Shown one piece after another: positions 8,909-18,306 of a stretch of DNA of 64,000 nt (its first letter is position 1; each line of letters begins with the position of its first letter). The translations under genes and the position numbers were made by a program. The notes beneath the pieces were generated by a model. The model ran no database searches and was not told the DNA's origin. It worked only from the letters and a program-made list of their open reading frames with translations. Location of the stretch: the NCBI GenBank assembly GCA_032095175.1, contig DAMCZI010000001.1, positions 124,001 to 188,000 of the forward strand, given 5' to 3'. The DNA comes from DAMCZI01 sp032095175. GTDB lineage: Bacteria > Bacillota > Clostridia > Clostridiales > Caloramatoraceae.

Positions 8909-9610
8909 ATGGCAAATGAAAAAGTCCTTATAATTGAGGATGATAAAGATATTAGAAATATATTAAAGGATTATTTAACAAATGATGGATTCATAGTAAA
9001 TTGCTGTGATAATGGAGGGAACGCTCTTTCGGTTTTTAATTCCTTTATTCCAGATATTATTATTTTAGATATAATGCTGCCTGAGGTTGATGGTATAGAA
9101 ATCTGTAGAATCATTAGGAGCAACTCCCTTGTACCTATAATAATGCTTTCTGCTAAAAATGGCGACATAGATAAAATTTTATCTCTAGGAGTAGGTGCTG
9201 ATGATTATATTACAAAACCATTTTCGCCAATGGAGGTAATTGCTAGAATTAAAGCTCATCTTAGGAGATATAAAACCTTTTCCACTCCATTAAATAGTGT
9301 TTCTGATAAAAAGGGATTCGGTAAGCTAACTATTGATAGTAAAAGCTATAAAGTAACCTATATAGATAAAGAAATACATTTTACCTCAAGGGAATTTGAG
9401 ATAATAGATTTCTTATCTCAATATCCATCCCAAGTATTTTCAAAGGAACAACTCTACGATAATGTTTGGGGCTTAAGTGGATTTGGGGACATGAATACAA
9501 TAGCTGTTTATATAAAAAGAATTCGTGAAAAATTCTCTGAGTACAACATAAATTATATTAAAACGGTTTGGGGAGTCGGCTATAAGTGGGAAGAGGATTC
9601 AGATGAATAG
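8909..9610 (+). CDS. OmpR/PhoB-family response regulator
   Basis: 233 residues from the ATG at 8909 (MANEKVLIIEDD), which has a G-rich ribosome site directly upstream; the ATG at 8882 is an upstream in-frame alternative that would add nine residues. The receiver domain has acidic pair E10-D11, phospho-acceptor D54 (LDIMLPEVDG) and the switch lysine in DYITKPF. The C-terminal winged helix includes YDNVWG and the recognition-helix region AVYIKRIREK. The stop overlaps the kinase start by 8 bases. It probably controls the upstream permease/ATPase genes in response to the kinase. Confidence 0.92.
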   Translation: MANEKVLIIEDDKDIRNILKDYLTNDGFIVNCCDNGGNALSVFNSFIPDIIILDIMLPEVDGIEICRIIRSNSLVPIIMLSAKNGDIDKILSLGVGADDYITKPFSPMEVIARIKAHLRRYKTFSTPLNSVSDKKGFGKLTIDSKSYKVTYIDKEIHFTSREFEIIDFLSQYPSQVFSKEQLYDNVWGLSGFGDMNTIAVYIKRIREKFSEYNINYIKTVWGVGYKWEEDSDE

Positions 9611-10991
9611 TAGAAGTATATTATTTAAACTAAAGGTTTTTATTCTATCGATAATTATATTAGTTATATTTGTTATTATTTATTCAGTTTCTCTCATATA
9701 TAGCAAAAACACCTTTTATCCTACAGCTAACAAAGGCAGACTCTTAACGAATTCTACAAAAATAAATATAGAAGAGGCAATGGCTAAAAATGATTTTACA
9801 GTGGATATAAAATCTCATTATCCTTTTGCTGCTATTGATTTAAGTGGAAAGGTTTTACTCTCATCTATTACCAAGTATAAGAAAGATATGGTGGTTAATC
9901 TAAACAGTTTTATAGAGTATGATAACAAAGCTTCTACAGAGGATGATGGACTTGTTAGATATTCTGCTCCATTGATTCTAAATAATACACATATTGGAAC
10001 AGCAATTTTTTTAATCCCTAAGGATGATTTTTTAAATACTTCACCAATCCTTTTAACCTTATTACACATAATGCCTATAATTATCCCATTGTTTATAATA
10101 ATTATATTAACAATTTCTATATATATTTTTTCTAAAAAGGATATTTTTGCTCCTTTAGCTACACTTCATGAGGCTTCTCGTAGAATATTAAAAGGAGATT
10201 TTTCATACAAGATTCAATATGATTATGATAGTGAAACAGGCAGCTTTTGCCACGATTTTGAAGCTATGAGGGATGAACTTAAGTTTTCAAAGGAAAAGGA
10301 GCAGGTAATAAAGGCTAATGAAAAGGAGCTTTTAGCTTGTATATCCCATGATATTAAGACACCCTTAACAGCTATTAATGGATATGTATCAGGAATTAAG
10401 GATGGCATTGTTAAAGACAAAAATGGAATTGATAACTACTGCACAATAATATTAAACAGGGTAAGGATGTTAACCAAGCTTTTAGATGACATATTAGAAC
10501 ATTCAAAGGCTGAGCTTAATAAAATGAATATATTGCTAAGTGAGTTCTACAGTGGTGATTTCTTTAAGGATATTTTAGAAGATTTATCTATGGAAATACA
10601 AAGTAAAAGACTTCAGTTTATTTACCCTGATAAAATACCTAATCTCTTGATAAATGGGGACAAAAAGAGGCTTTCTCAGGTAATGTATAATCTGGTCTCA
10701 AATAGTATTAAATATTCAAAAGAACATGGAACAATCTCTGTATACTTTAAAGACAGTGATAACTATGTTTATGTATATGTAAAGGATGAAGGTATAGGAA
10801 TTTCTTCTGCTGATATACCATACATTTTTAATAAATTTTATAGAGGAGAAAAGAGCAGAAATCAAGACATTCCTGGATCAGGCCTTGGTCTCTCTATTTC
10901 TAAATACATCATCGAGGCTCATGGAGGTTTTATAGAGTGTGTTGAATCTTATTCCGGCTGTACAATAATGCGTTTTGCATTGCCGATATAA
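9603..10991 (+). CDS. sensor histidine kinase
   Basis: 462 residues: membrane helix about 8-32, a modest extracytoplasmic domain, second helix about 150-176, a HAMP-like linker, HisKA with phospho-acceptor H249 in CISHDIKTPLTA, and HATPase_c with N-box LVSNSIKYS, the DEGIGIS box and GSGLGLSI. Full length for the family. It overlaps the regulator gene, so the pair is translationally coupled. Unlike BceS kinases, it has a real extracellular domain of about 115 residues and could sense a ligand itself. Confidence 0.92.
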   Translation: MNSRSILFKLKVFILSIIILVIFVIIYSVSLIYSKNTFYPTANKGRLLTNSTKINIEEAMAKNDFTVDIKSHYPFAAIDLSGKVLLSSITKYKKDMVVNLNSFIEYDNKASTEDDGLVRYSAPLILNNTHIGTAIFLIPKDDFLNTSPILLTLLHIMPIIIPLFIIIILTISIYIFSKKDIFAPLATLHEASRRILKGDFSYKIQYDYDSETGSFCHDFEAMRDELKFSKEKEQVIKANEKELLACISHDIKTPLTAINGYVSGIKDGIVKDKNGIDNYCTIILNRVRMLTKLLDDILEHSKAELNKMNILLSEFYSGDFFKDILEDLSMEIQSKRLQFIYPDKIPNLLINGDKKRLSQVMYNLVSNSIKYSKEHGTISVYFKDSDNYVYVYVKDEGIGISSADIPYIFNKFYRGEKSRNQDIPGSGLGLSISKYIIEAHGGFIECVESYSGCTIMRFALPI

Positions 10992-11017
10992 AAGAAAATT
11001 CGTATACAATACTAAAA

Positions 11018-11059
11018 GCAGACCATTGTTTTAACAAATGATTAAAACAATGGCCTGTT
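11018..11059 (+). terminator. Rho-independent terminator
   Basis: Stem CCATTGTTTTAA / TTAAAACAATGG with 7-base loop followed by CCTGTTTTTAT, placed after the kinase stop. Confidence 0.8.
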
Positions 11060-11139
11060 TTTATAACAATATTTTATTGGACACAATTTATATCATAAAA
11101 CATATTATAATATTGTAATTAAAATTAAGGGAGTTTGGA

Positions 11140-12072
11140 ATGCTATCAAACAGTGAATTTGTTAGACAATCCCTAGAGTTAAATCTGTTCTTTATGAGGA
11201 TAGCTAAGGAGCATGCCATATTTTTAGAAGCAGGATTTACTACAAGAGACGCTAGATTCATGGAACAATCGGAAAGGCTAAAAAATATGTTTAGTCAACT
11301 TTTGATGGAAACGATAAAGATGGCAGATGGATTGATTAGCCCAGAGGTAAAAACTTCAGGAGAATTAGTAACTGATTTAACTACGGAATCAGAAAGAGAA
11401 ACTCAATTTTATACTAATATTCAAATTGATCCGAATATAACAAGAATGGAAGCAGCATTAGCTGTAGACAGCTCAAAGCAGATTACTATGAATACTGTAA
11501 GGATGGTTGAAGATTTAAATAATAGAGCTATTAGGGCTGCACAGCAAATTGCAGCTTTTAAAAGTAATGTACTTGAGAATGTGCTGTCCTGCAAGATGTT
11601 TACAACGAATTATCCATTACTTATTGATCATATTTTAAGAGAAGCAAAATTTTATTTAAGAATGCTTAGAAAGCTGCAGAACAGAGAAGAATTTGACATA
11701 GTTAGGGAAGCTGCCTTCCAAGAGACCTTCTGGAATAGGATAATGGCTGAGCACTCAAAATTTATCAGAGGACTCCTGGATCCAACTGAAGGTAAGCTGT
11801 TTGATACTGCAAATAACTTTGGAAGAAGGTTTGATGAACTTACCGAGGAAGCAAGAAACTTGTCTCAAAACATAGGATTGTTACCATCAGTAACAGATAA
11901 GAGTCTTAAGAGTGCAGTGGATATTAGAGATTTTAAAAAGCAGGGTACTGAAGGCCTTATACAGTGCAGTATTAAATCAATTGCTTTTCCGCTGCTTGGC
12001 GACCATGTAGTTAGAGAAGCAAACCACTATATAAGAATTTTAAAGAGCTATAAAAAAAGTGAAATAGAATGA
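11140..12072 (+). CDS. DUF2935 domain-containing protein
   Basis: 310 residues, two homologous all-helical halves. The first half has FMRIAKEHAIFLEAGF and the second half has FWNRIMAEHSKFIRGLLDP, each with a conserved E-H pair that in this family is proposed to bind metal in a ferritin-like bundle. It is widespread in spore-forming Firmicutes, and the function is unknown. No signal peptide. Monocistronic between two terminators with a clear ribosome site (AAGGGAG). Confidence 0.87.
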   Translation: MLSNSEFVRQSLELNLFFMRIAKEHAIFLEAGFTTRDARFMEQSERLKNMFSQLLMETIKMADGLISPEVKTSGELVTDLTTESERETQFYTNIQIDPNITRMEAALAVDSSKQITMNTVRMVEDLNNRAIRAAQQIAAFKSNVLENVLSCKMFTTNYPLLIDHILREAKFYLRMLRKLQNREEFDIVREAAFQETFWNRIMAEHSKFIRGLLDPTEGKLFDTANNFGRRFDELTEEARNLSQNIGLLPSVTDKSLKSAVDIRDFKKQGTEGLIQCSIKSIAFPLLGDHVVREANHYIRILKSYKKSEIE

Positions 12073-12080
12073 TAAAATCA

Positions 12081-12125
12081 ATGGCTGTTCACTATTCAGT
12101 TAGTGAACAGCCATTAGCTTTATTT
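12081..12125 (+). terminator. Rho-independent terminator
   Basis: Perfect 14-bp stem ATGGCTGTTCACTA / TAGTGAACAGCCAT, then a T-rich tract, 8 bases after the DUF2935 stop. Confidence 0.88.
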
Positions 12126-12246
12126 TATTTTCTGGATATATGAATCAAATAGTGAATTCCATTAAATTCAAATGTTTACAAAGTAAGTCTGCTGCATTAA
12201 ACTTAAGATAAGGTGTATATAAATGGATTTATGGGGGTAAAAATAT

Positions 12247-13575
12247 ATGGGAAAATATAAGTTGTTAAACTATAAAAAAACTGCCCTTTTGTTAATTATT
12301 GCCGGAGTTATGATATCAGCAATAGTATTTATAATGGATCATAGAAAACCTTTTGATTTAGAAAATGTAAAATCAGAGGCTATGCTGTTTTCTAGCAAAG
12401 AAACAGACCTTCTTAAAATTGGTAAAGATGCTATTAACCATTATTTTTCATCCTTTATGGGTAAGGATATTCCTAAGGAATATAGGATAACCAAATATAA
12501 AATTAATGATATTTCGCTTATGGCAGGTGATGAGAAAGAGTTTTGCTTACAAGTTATATCGGATTATTCCACAACAGGTCTTTATTTTTTAAGTGCTAAT
12601 GGCAGATTTGTACCCAATGCTGCTGGAGGAGACTGTGAAGATGACTGCACAGAATTTCGCATAAAAAGTCTTGAAAATGATAAATACTTGATAGTAAGCA
12701 TAGGCACAGGTGGTTGCGACCGGGGGCTAACACCAGTTAATCAGGATGACCATAAAAAATTTGTGGAAGATAAAATAAATATTATTATATCCTCACCCCT
12801 AGGAATCTCAAATCTCCAGTATTATATAGATGCTCATAAGGCAGAGTATGATGCTATTCTTGCTTTGGATGCTAATGCACTGCCATACATGTTTGAGGAG
12901 TTTGAAAAGGGTGAACAAACAGGACTAAAGGGAGCCATCATGGAAAAATTGTGTCGGCAGATATTAGGTGAAGAAGATATTAAATATGCAAGCTTATCCC
13001 CTCAGGATTGGTATAATAAATTAAAAGAACATATGCAAGCCCTCGCAGCAAAGAACAACCTTGAATTTGTACAAAAAAAATATCCTAAGGCTTCATTTAT
13101 ATTAAATGAATATAACTATTATTATGGTTTTGACACAGTTAATTTTTCTGATGGACAGGTGGAAATTGCGGGACAAAAACTATCCTATGAAAAAACTGAT
13201 TTAGAATCGCTTTGCAAAACCTTGACATATAAACAGATTGAGCAAATGATGTACCGAGCTGTTATTTTTTATAAGGGATGCTACGAAAAGGACTTTATGA
13301 CTGTGAAACGTTTTTCATCTACTGAATTGAAAAATGAAATTGATAAATGGACGAAGAATGAGAAGATTACACATGGCGTTGAGATGCTTATGCAGCTTGA
13401 TAATTATACTGGTGTAGCTTTTCCTATTGGAATTGCTGCTCCTATTCAACATGACAAAAGATACGTTGTGGCTTTGAATCTTGATAAAACTACAACAGCT
13501 CACATCACATTTGAGATATACAGAGAAGGTACACCTCAAGTGGTTGATTTTGATGTTGCTTTTACTAATTATTAA
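12247..13575 (+). CDS. membrane-anchored hypothetical protein
   Basis: 442 residues with one N-terminal membrane anchor (TALLLIIAGVMISAIVFI, about 12-29) and a long outer domain. A Cys-rich patch GGDCEDDCTEF (about 129-139) followed by GTGGCDRG suggests metal binding or a disulphide. The C-terminus ends in EIYREGTPQVVDFDVAFTNY. A fragment of a paralogous C-terminus is found at 14998-15057, on the other side of the rsmH gene. I do not recognise a family. Start ATG has GGGGG 10 bases upstream. Confidence 0.7.
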   Translation: MGKYKLLNYKKTALLLIIAGVMISAIVFIMDHRKPFDLENVKSEAMLFSSKETDLLKIGKDAINHYFSSFMGKDIPKEYRITKYKINDISLMAGDEKEFCLQVISDYSTTGLYFLSANGRFVPNAAGGDCEDDCTEFRIKSLENDKYLIVSIGTGGCDRGLTPVNQDDHKKFVEDKINIIISSPLGISNLQYYIDAHKAEYDAILALDANALPYMFEEFEKGEQTGLKGAIMEKLCRQILGEEDIKYASLSPQDWYNKLKEHMQALAAKNNLEFVQKKYPKASFILNEYNYYYGFDTVNFSDGQVEIAGQKLSYEKTDLESLCKTLTYKQIEQMMYRAVIFYKGCYEKDFMTVKRFSSTELKNEIDKWTKNEKITHGVEMLMQLDNYTGVAFPIGIAAPIQHDKRYVVALNLDKTTTAHITFEIYREGTPQVVDFDVAFTNY

Positions 13576-13620
13576 TGTGATGTATATTATAAAATGATTT
13601 ATTCTATATACATTGTAAAA

Positions 13621-13676
13621 ATTTTATTAATAGTCTATTATCATCAAGAAGCTTGATAATAGGCTATTAATAAAAT
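13621..13676. terminator. bidirectional terminator hairpin
   Basis: A near-perfect stem of 27 bp (ATTTTATTAATAGTCTATTA ... ) around a very small loop, between the convergent 442-residue gene and rsmH. A-tracts and T-tracts on both sides suit termination in both directions. Confidence 0.85.
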
Positions 13677-13743
13677 CATGTAGAATTATTATAAAGGCTA
13701 GATTGCTTTCTTTTTAAGCAAATAAAGTGTCGAAAATTACAAA

Positions 13744-14793
13744 TTATGCTTTTATAGCCCAACGCAATTTAGCTGAACGAGCACGACCATTGGTATTACA
13801 TTCTTCTGATGATGGTCGAATAGGACCTGGAGCTATTTCACGATAGATGCCTTCACGAAAAAAGTGTTGAAAAGATTTTTTAACGAGACGATCTTCTCCT
13901 GAATGAAATGAAAGTATAGCAACGCGCCCACCCTCAGCAAGGGTAGCAGGAAGCTTTTCCAAAAATTCATATAACACTTCAAATTCATTATTAACATCAA
14001 TTCGCAATGCTTGAAAGCATCGTTGACAGGATTTTTTAATCTTATCGTTACTATTAGATCCAGGAATAAATTTCAGAGTATCTTTAATAATTTGTTGGAG
14101 CTGTGTTGTTGTAGATATGTCTATTCCTTTTCTAATTTCGGAAATAATAGCTCGAGCGATTGCTGCGGCATTAGGTTCGTCTGCGTTTTCTATCAACATA
14201 CCTTGTAATTCATCTTGCGAAAGAGTTTTTAAACGAGCTGCGGCAGATTTACCTCTTCTTGGATTCAGCCGCAAGTCTAATGGTCCTTCACTCTTAAATG
14301 AAAATCCTCTTTCAGGATTGTCTATTTGCATTGAAGAGACACCCAAATCTGCCAATACAAAATTCAATGGTCCTGATTCGAAAGCAATTTGATCTATATT
14401 GGAAAAGTTCATTTGTTTGATCGTTAAAATTTCGGAGCCATAACCTAAGCGCTCTAAACGCTCTTGGGTGCGCGGTAATTCAATAGAATCTACATCAATT
14501 GCATACAAGTGCCCCTTTGAATTTAAACATTTAAGCATCTCTAAAGTATGACCACCATAACCTAGTGTTGCATCTAATCCAGTTTGCCCAGGAGTAATTT
14601 GTAAGAATTCTAATATTTCTTTAACGCAAATTGAACGATGCATACCAGCAGGAGTGTTGCCCTTTTGAATAACCTTTGCAACAGTATCAGCATATAACTC
14701 TGGTTGCAGTTCCTTATATTTTTCTTTAAAGGCTTTAGGGTGAGTGCCTTTATATCGAATACGTCGCTGATGTTTTTGCTCTTGATTATTCAT
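13744..14793 (-). CDS. rsmH: RsmH-family 16S rRNA (cytosine1402-N4)-methyltransferase, orphan copy
   Basis: 349 residues. The methyltransferase core shows the SAM motif LDATLGYGGHTLEML (about 74-88), LADLGVSSMQIDNPERGFSF and a C-terminal ILSFHSGEDRLVKKSF box, all diagnostic of RsmH (MraW), which N4-methylates C1402 in the 30S decoding site. It is longer at the N-terminus than the canonical protein by about 45 basic residues (RRIRYKGTHPKAF), and lacks the usual mraZ, ftsL and pbp neighbours. It therefore probably is a second, non-dcw copy, possibly with a different rRNA target. It lies between the 442-residue gene and a fragment of its paralogue, suggesting insertion. Confidence 0.85.
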   Translation of the reverse strand: MNNQEQKHQRRIRYKGTHPKAFKEKYKELQPELYADTVAKVIQKGNTPAGMHRSICVKEILEFLQITPGQTGLDATLGYGGHTLEMLKCLNSKGHLYAIDVDSIELPRTQERLERLGYGSEILTIKQMNFSNIDQIAFESGPLNFVLADLGVSSMQIDNPERGFSFKSEGPLDLRLNPRRGKSAAARLKTLSQDELQGMLIENADEPNAAAIARAIISEIRKGIDISTTTQLQQIIKDTLKFIPGSNSNDKIKKSCQRCFQALRIDVNNEFEVLYEFLEKLPATLAEGGRVAILSFHSGEDRLVKKSFQHFFREGIYREIAPGPIRPSSEECNTNGRARSAKLRWAIKA

Positions 14794-14997
14794 TGCGTAA
14801 CCATAGTGATTTCACGTTTATGAATTTGAAATTTGAAATTGATGTTCTATAAAATGTTGGGTTCATTTTTTTCCTCCACCTTTGTTAATATTCTTTTGTA
14901 ATGCTGTTACAAATCATATAATACCAAATACAATTCATAAAAGCAAACTCACAAGAAGAGAAGCTATCAGAAAAATCAAAGCTTAGGCCACAGGGTA
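14794..14997. other. intergenic, upstream region of rsmH
   Basis: Holds the rsmH leader on the minus strand with a GGTGGAGG-like motif far upstream (near 14875); nothing else recognisable. Confidence 0.3.
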
Positions 14998-15057
14998 AGA
15001 TATATATATAGGGATGGTACACCCCAGGTGACTGATTTTGATGCTGCATTTCAGTAG
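14998..15057 (+). pseudogene. remnant: C-terminus of a paralogue of the 442-residue protein
   Basis: One plus-strand frame reads RYIYRDGTPQVTDFDAAFQ followed by TAG (15055-15057). This matches the C-terminus of the protein encoded at 12247-13575 (EIYREGTPQVVDFDVAF), with substitutions. Only about 20 codons are recognisable and no start exists. It marks an old duplication or a break by the rsmH segment. Confidence 0.65.
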
Positions 15058-15120
15058 CACTAAAAATTAAAAAGTTCATTTATGAACAATAGTTTATAAA
15101 TTTTATCCTATATAGAAGCA

Positions 15121-15151
15121 AAATTGGCTGTATCATTGATACAGCCAATTT
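15121..15151 (-). terminator. Rho-independent terminator of fba
   Basis: Perfect 14-bp stem AAATTGGCTGTATC / GATACAGCCAATTT with 3-base loop, 19 bases past the fba stop on the minus strand. Confidence 0.88.
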
Positions 15152-15170
15152 ATAATATAAAACATTCAAA

Positions 15171-16034
15171 TTAAGCTCTGTTAACTGAACCGAATAACTC
15201 CATCTTTTCTTTAACTATATCCTTGATTGCTTCAAAGCCAGGAGCTAACAGTTTACGTGGGTCAAAACCCTTGCCAACTAAATCCTTGCCAGCTTCAATA
15301 TATTTACGAGTTGCAGCTGCGAAGACTAATTGACATTCAGTATTTACATTAATCTTTGCAACTCCAAGGGAGATTGCTTCCTTTATCATATCTGCTGGGA
15401 TACCTGTACCACCATGTAAAACTAATGGCATATTGCCTGTAGCATCCTTTATAGCAGATAGTGTGTTAAAGTCTAGACCCTTCCAGTTTGCTGGATACTG
15501 TCCGTGAATATTGCCTATACCTGCTGCAAGCATAGTAACACCTAGGTCAGCAATCATTTTGCATTCTGCAGGATCAGCGACTTCTCCGCCTCCTACAACA
15601 CCGTCTTCTTCTCCTCCAATTGCACCAACTTCGGCTTCTAATGAAAGACCCTTCTCGTTGGCAATCTTAATAAGTTCCGTTGTCTTTTCGATGTTTTCTT
15701 CAATTGGGTAGTGTGAACCATCGAACATGATTGATGAGAATCCAGCTTCGATAGTCTTTAGAGCACCTTCGTAGCTGCCATGATCTAAGTGTAATGCTAC
15801 AGGAACAGTAATATTTAATCCTTCTAGTAATCCATTAACCATTCCTACAATAGTTTTGTAACCACCCATGTATTTTCCTGCACCTTCAGATACACCAAGT
15901 ATTACAGGTGAATTGTTTTCTTGAGCAGTTAATAAAATAGCTTTAGTCCATTCAAGGTTGTTGATATTGAATTGACCAACAGCATATTTTCCTTCTCTTG
16001 CTTTGACTAACATATCCTTTGCTGAAACTAACAT
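15171..16034 (-). CDS. fba: class II fructose-1,6-bisphosphate aldolase
   Basis: 287 residues, full length for the short class IIB enzyme that cleaves fructose-1,6-bisphosphate to DHAP and glyceraldehyde-3-phosphate in glycolysis. Zn ligands and catalytic residues are visible: HLDHGS (about 82-87, with catalytic Asp and Zn His), GEEDGV in the flexible loop, HGQYP with a Zn His, LHGGTG with the last Zn His, and KINVNTE binding phosphate. Strong ribosome site TGGAGG upstream of ATG. The leader is unusually long and contains a family B repeat in sense orientation about 200 bases upstream. Confidence 0.96.
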   Translation of the reverse strand: MLVSAKDMLVKAREGKYAVGQFNINNLEWTKAILLTAQENNSPVILGVSEGAGKYMGGYKTIVGMVNGLLEGLNITVPVALHLDHGSYEGALKTIEAGFSSIMFDGSHYPIEENIEKTTELIKIANEKGLSLEAEVGAIGGEEDGVVGGGEVADPAECKMIADLGVTMLAAGIGNIHGQYPANWKGLDFNTLSAIKDATGNMPLVLHGGTGIPADMIKEAISLGVAKINVNTECQLVFAAATRKYIEAGKDLVGKGFDPRKLLAPGFEAIKDIVKEKMELFGSVNRA

Positions 16035-16224
16035 AAGAAACCTCCATTAACTAAGATATTTATTAGAAAAGATAATATAAAACTATTATGTCCTCTAATT
16101 GTATATTATATCATAAAAATGCAAGATAGAGAATGACAACATTCATTTTCAGCTGTATGATTTAGTAGATAAATGAATATAATTAATCTGCTAAACGTAT
16201 GATAATATGGATATAGTTTGTACT

Positions 16225-16375
16225 TAATGATTATTTTAACTATATTAATCGCACTAAAGATTTTACATTGGGTGTTGTGCGATTAATGAATCAAGGAATA
16301 TGATTTCGCATAAATGTTTAGGGTCGAGCAATGTAGAATCATTTATGCGAAACATATAAATCATATTTATGCAAT
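16225..16375 (-). repeat. two-hairpin repeat element, family B copy 1
   Basis: Two consecutive hairpins on the minus strand. Hairpin 1 has a 13-bp stem TTTCGCATAAATG / CATTTATGCGAAA (16304-16352) with a 23-nt loop. Hairpin 2 has a stem ATTAATCGCAC / GTGCGATTAAT (16244-16287) with a 22-nt loop. The reverse complement aligns over about 130 nt with 42350-42470, including both loops and the linker CTTGATTCATTAAT. Read on the minus strand it precedes fba. Confidence 0.8.
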
Positions 16376-16549
16376 TACATGAATTGATTTATTAATTTGT
16401 TGATTACAAAACTGTCATAATTAATCCATTTACTTTATACTTAAATTATGACATAATAAAAAGTTGTAATGCTATGTTTAGTGTTAGTGATTTTTAAATA
16501 GTATAATAATAATTTAATAAAAAAGATTTTGTATAGTGAGGAGTAAAAA
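16376..16549 (+). promoter_or_regulatory. leader region of the DUF1846 gene
   Basis: AT-rich, with ribosome site GTGAGGAG 6 bases before ATG 16550. Candidate promoter hexamers are present but too degenerate to choose. Confidence 0.3.
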
Positions 16550-18058
16550 ATGAAAATAGGATTTGACCATGAAAAATACCTGGAAGAACAATCAAAGTAC
16601 ATTTTAGAAAGAGTTAACAACTATGATAAGTTATACTTGGAGTTTGGGGGTAAACTATTGTTTGACCTTCATGCCAAAAGAGTTTTACCTGGATTTGATG
16701 AAAATGCAAAAATAAAGCTTCTACATAAGTTGAAGGAGAAGGTAGAGGTTGTTATTTGTGTATACGCAGGGGATATCGAAAGAAATAAAATAAGAGGCGA
16801 TTTTGGTATTACCTATGATATGGACGTTTTAAGATTAATTGATGATTTAAGAGCATATAAGCTTGATGTAAATAGTGTTGTAATAACAAGATATGATGGA
16901 CAACCAGCAACAACTGTCTTTATAAATAAGCTTGAGCGTAGAGGAATAAAGGTTTATAAGCACAGAGCAACTAAGGGATATCCTACAGATGTAGATATGA
17001 TTGTAAGTGATGAAGGGTATGGAAAGAATCCATATATAGAAACAACTAAGCCAATTGTAGTTGTAACAGCACCGGGACCTGGAAGCGGAAAGTTAGCAAC
17101 CTGTCTAAGTCAGTTATATCATGAATATAAAAGAGGAAAGGTTGCAGGCTATTCAAAATTTGAAACATTCCCAGTTTGGAATGTTCCTTTAAAACACCCT
17201 TTAAATATAGCCTATGAAGCTGCAACAGCAGATCTTAAGGATGTAAACATGATTGATTCCTTCCATTTTGATGCTTATAACAAGGTATCTGTAAACTATA
17301 ATCGTGATATTGAAATGTTCCCTGTTTTAAAGAGAATTATAGAAAAGATAACAGGTGAGGAATCTGTTTATAAATCTCCAACTGACATGGGGGTTAACAG
17401 AGTAGGTTTTGGTATTATTGATGATGAAGTTGTAAAGGAAGCATCTAAACAAGAGGTAATCAGAAGATATTTCAAAACAAGCTGTGAATATAAAAAGGGT
17501 TATGTAGATATGGAAACCTATCACAGGGTTAAGCTTATAATGGAGGAACTAAGCCTAAAGCAGGAGGACAGAAAAGTTGTTATTCCTGCAAGGGAGCGTG
17601 CAGCTAAGCTAAAGGAAGAACCTAATAAATATGAAATTTGTTCAGCTGTAGCAATAGAGCTAAATAATGGAACGATATTAGCTGGTAAAAGTTCAAATTT
17701 AATGGATGCAACAGCTGCTGCAGTTTTAAATGCTGTTAAGTATTATGCAAATATATCCGATGAGATTCATCTTATCTCACCAGTTATACTTGAACCAATT
17801 ATAAACTTGAAATCCAAAGTATTTGGAAGTAAAAATACAGCCCTAAGCTGTGAGGAAATATTAATTGCCTTAAGCATTTGTGCTGCAACAAATCCAACAG
17901 CACAGGTAGCTATGAAGAAGCTTCCAATGCTTAAGGGATGCCAGGCTCATTCAACAACAATTATAAACAGAAATGATGAACAGACCTTTAGAAAGCTTGG
18001 TATAGATATAACCTGTGATCCTGAATACCCAACAGAGAGTCTTTATTACAATAATTAA
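16550..18058 (+). CDS. DUF1846 domain-containing protein
   Basis: 502 residues, the full length of the DUF1846 family. Characteristic segments: GFDHEKYLEEQSKYILERVN at the start, LEFGGKLLFDLHAKRVLPGF, VYAGDIERNKIRGDFGITYD, and the phosphate-loop-like TAPGPGSGKLATCLSQLYHE near residue 175. The family is soluble and found in many Firmicutes and Actinobacteria; solved structures show a nucleotide-binding-like core but the reaction is not established. Monocistronic, ended by a hairpin. Confidence 0.93.
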   Translation: MKIGFDHEKYLEEQSKYILERVNNYDKLYLEFGGKLLFDLHAKRVLPGFDENAKIKLLHKLKEKVEVVICVYAGDIERNKIRGDFGITYDMDVLRLIDDLRAYKLDVNSVVITRYDGQPATTVFINKLERRGIKVYKHRATKGYPTDVDMIVSDEGYGKNPYIETTKPIVVVTAPGPGSGKLATCLSQLYHEYKRGKVAGYSKFETFPVWNVPLKHPLNIAYEAATADLKDVNMIDSFHFDAYNKVSVNYNRDIEMFPVLKRIIEKITGEESVYKSPTDMGVNRVGFGIIDDEVVKEASKQEVIRRYFKTSCEYKKGYVDMETYHRVKLIMEELSLKQEDRKVVIPARERAAKLKEEPNKYEICSAVAIELNNGTILAGKSSNLMDATAAAVLNAVKYYANISDEIHLISPVILEPIINLKSKVFGSKNTALSCEEILIALSICAATNPTAQVAMKKLPMLKGCQAHSTTIINRNDEQTFRKLGIDITCDPEYPTESLYYNN

Positions 18059-18077
18059 CATATAAAATATTTAAAAT

Positions 18078-18115
18078 ACTGATTGCTATCAATAAGGTAG
18101 CAATCGGTATTTTTT
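18078..18115 (+). terminator. Rho-independent terminator
   Basis: Stem ACTGATTGCTATC / GGTAGCAATCGGT with G-U pairs, then ATTTTTTA, 20 bases after the DUF1846 stop. Confidence 0.85.
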
Positions 18116-18244
18116 ATTTATGAAAGATGAGTATTATAAGCTATTTTTTCCAAATAACTTATAATGCAAGAGCTAGTCACCTAGAGATCAGATGTTGTGC
18201 CTCCCTTTTTTAAAATTATAAACATATATTTTAAAGAAATACTA

Positions 18245-18293
18245 TTGACAAAAAATAACTACAGGTGTAGTATAAAATCATTACAAATGTAGT
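18245..18293 (+). promoter_or_regulatory. BlaI-type promoter with two operators
   Basis: A -35 TTGACA (18245-18250) and a -10 TAGTAT (18268-18273, 17-base spacer). The palindrome ACTACAGGTGTAGT (18258-18271) overlaps the -10, and a second, ATTACAAATGTAGT (18280-18293), covers the expected transcription start. Both follow the TACA-N2-TGTA pattern of BlaI/MecI operators, 22 bases apart, so the regulator should repress its own operon. Confidence 0.75.
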
Positions 18294-18306
18294 TTGGAGT
18301 GATTTG

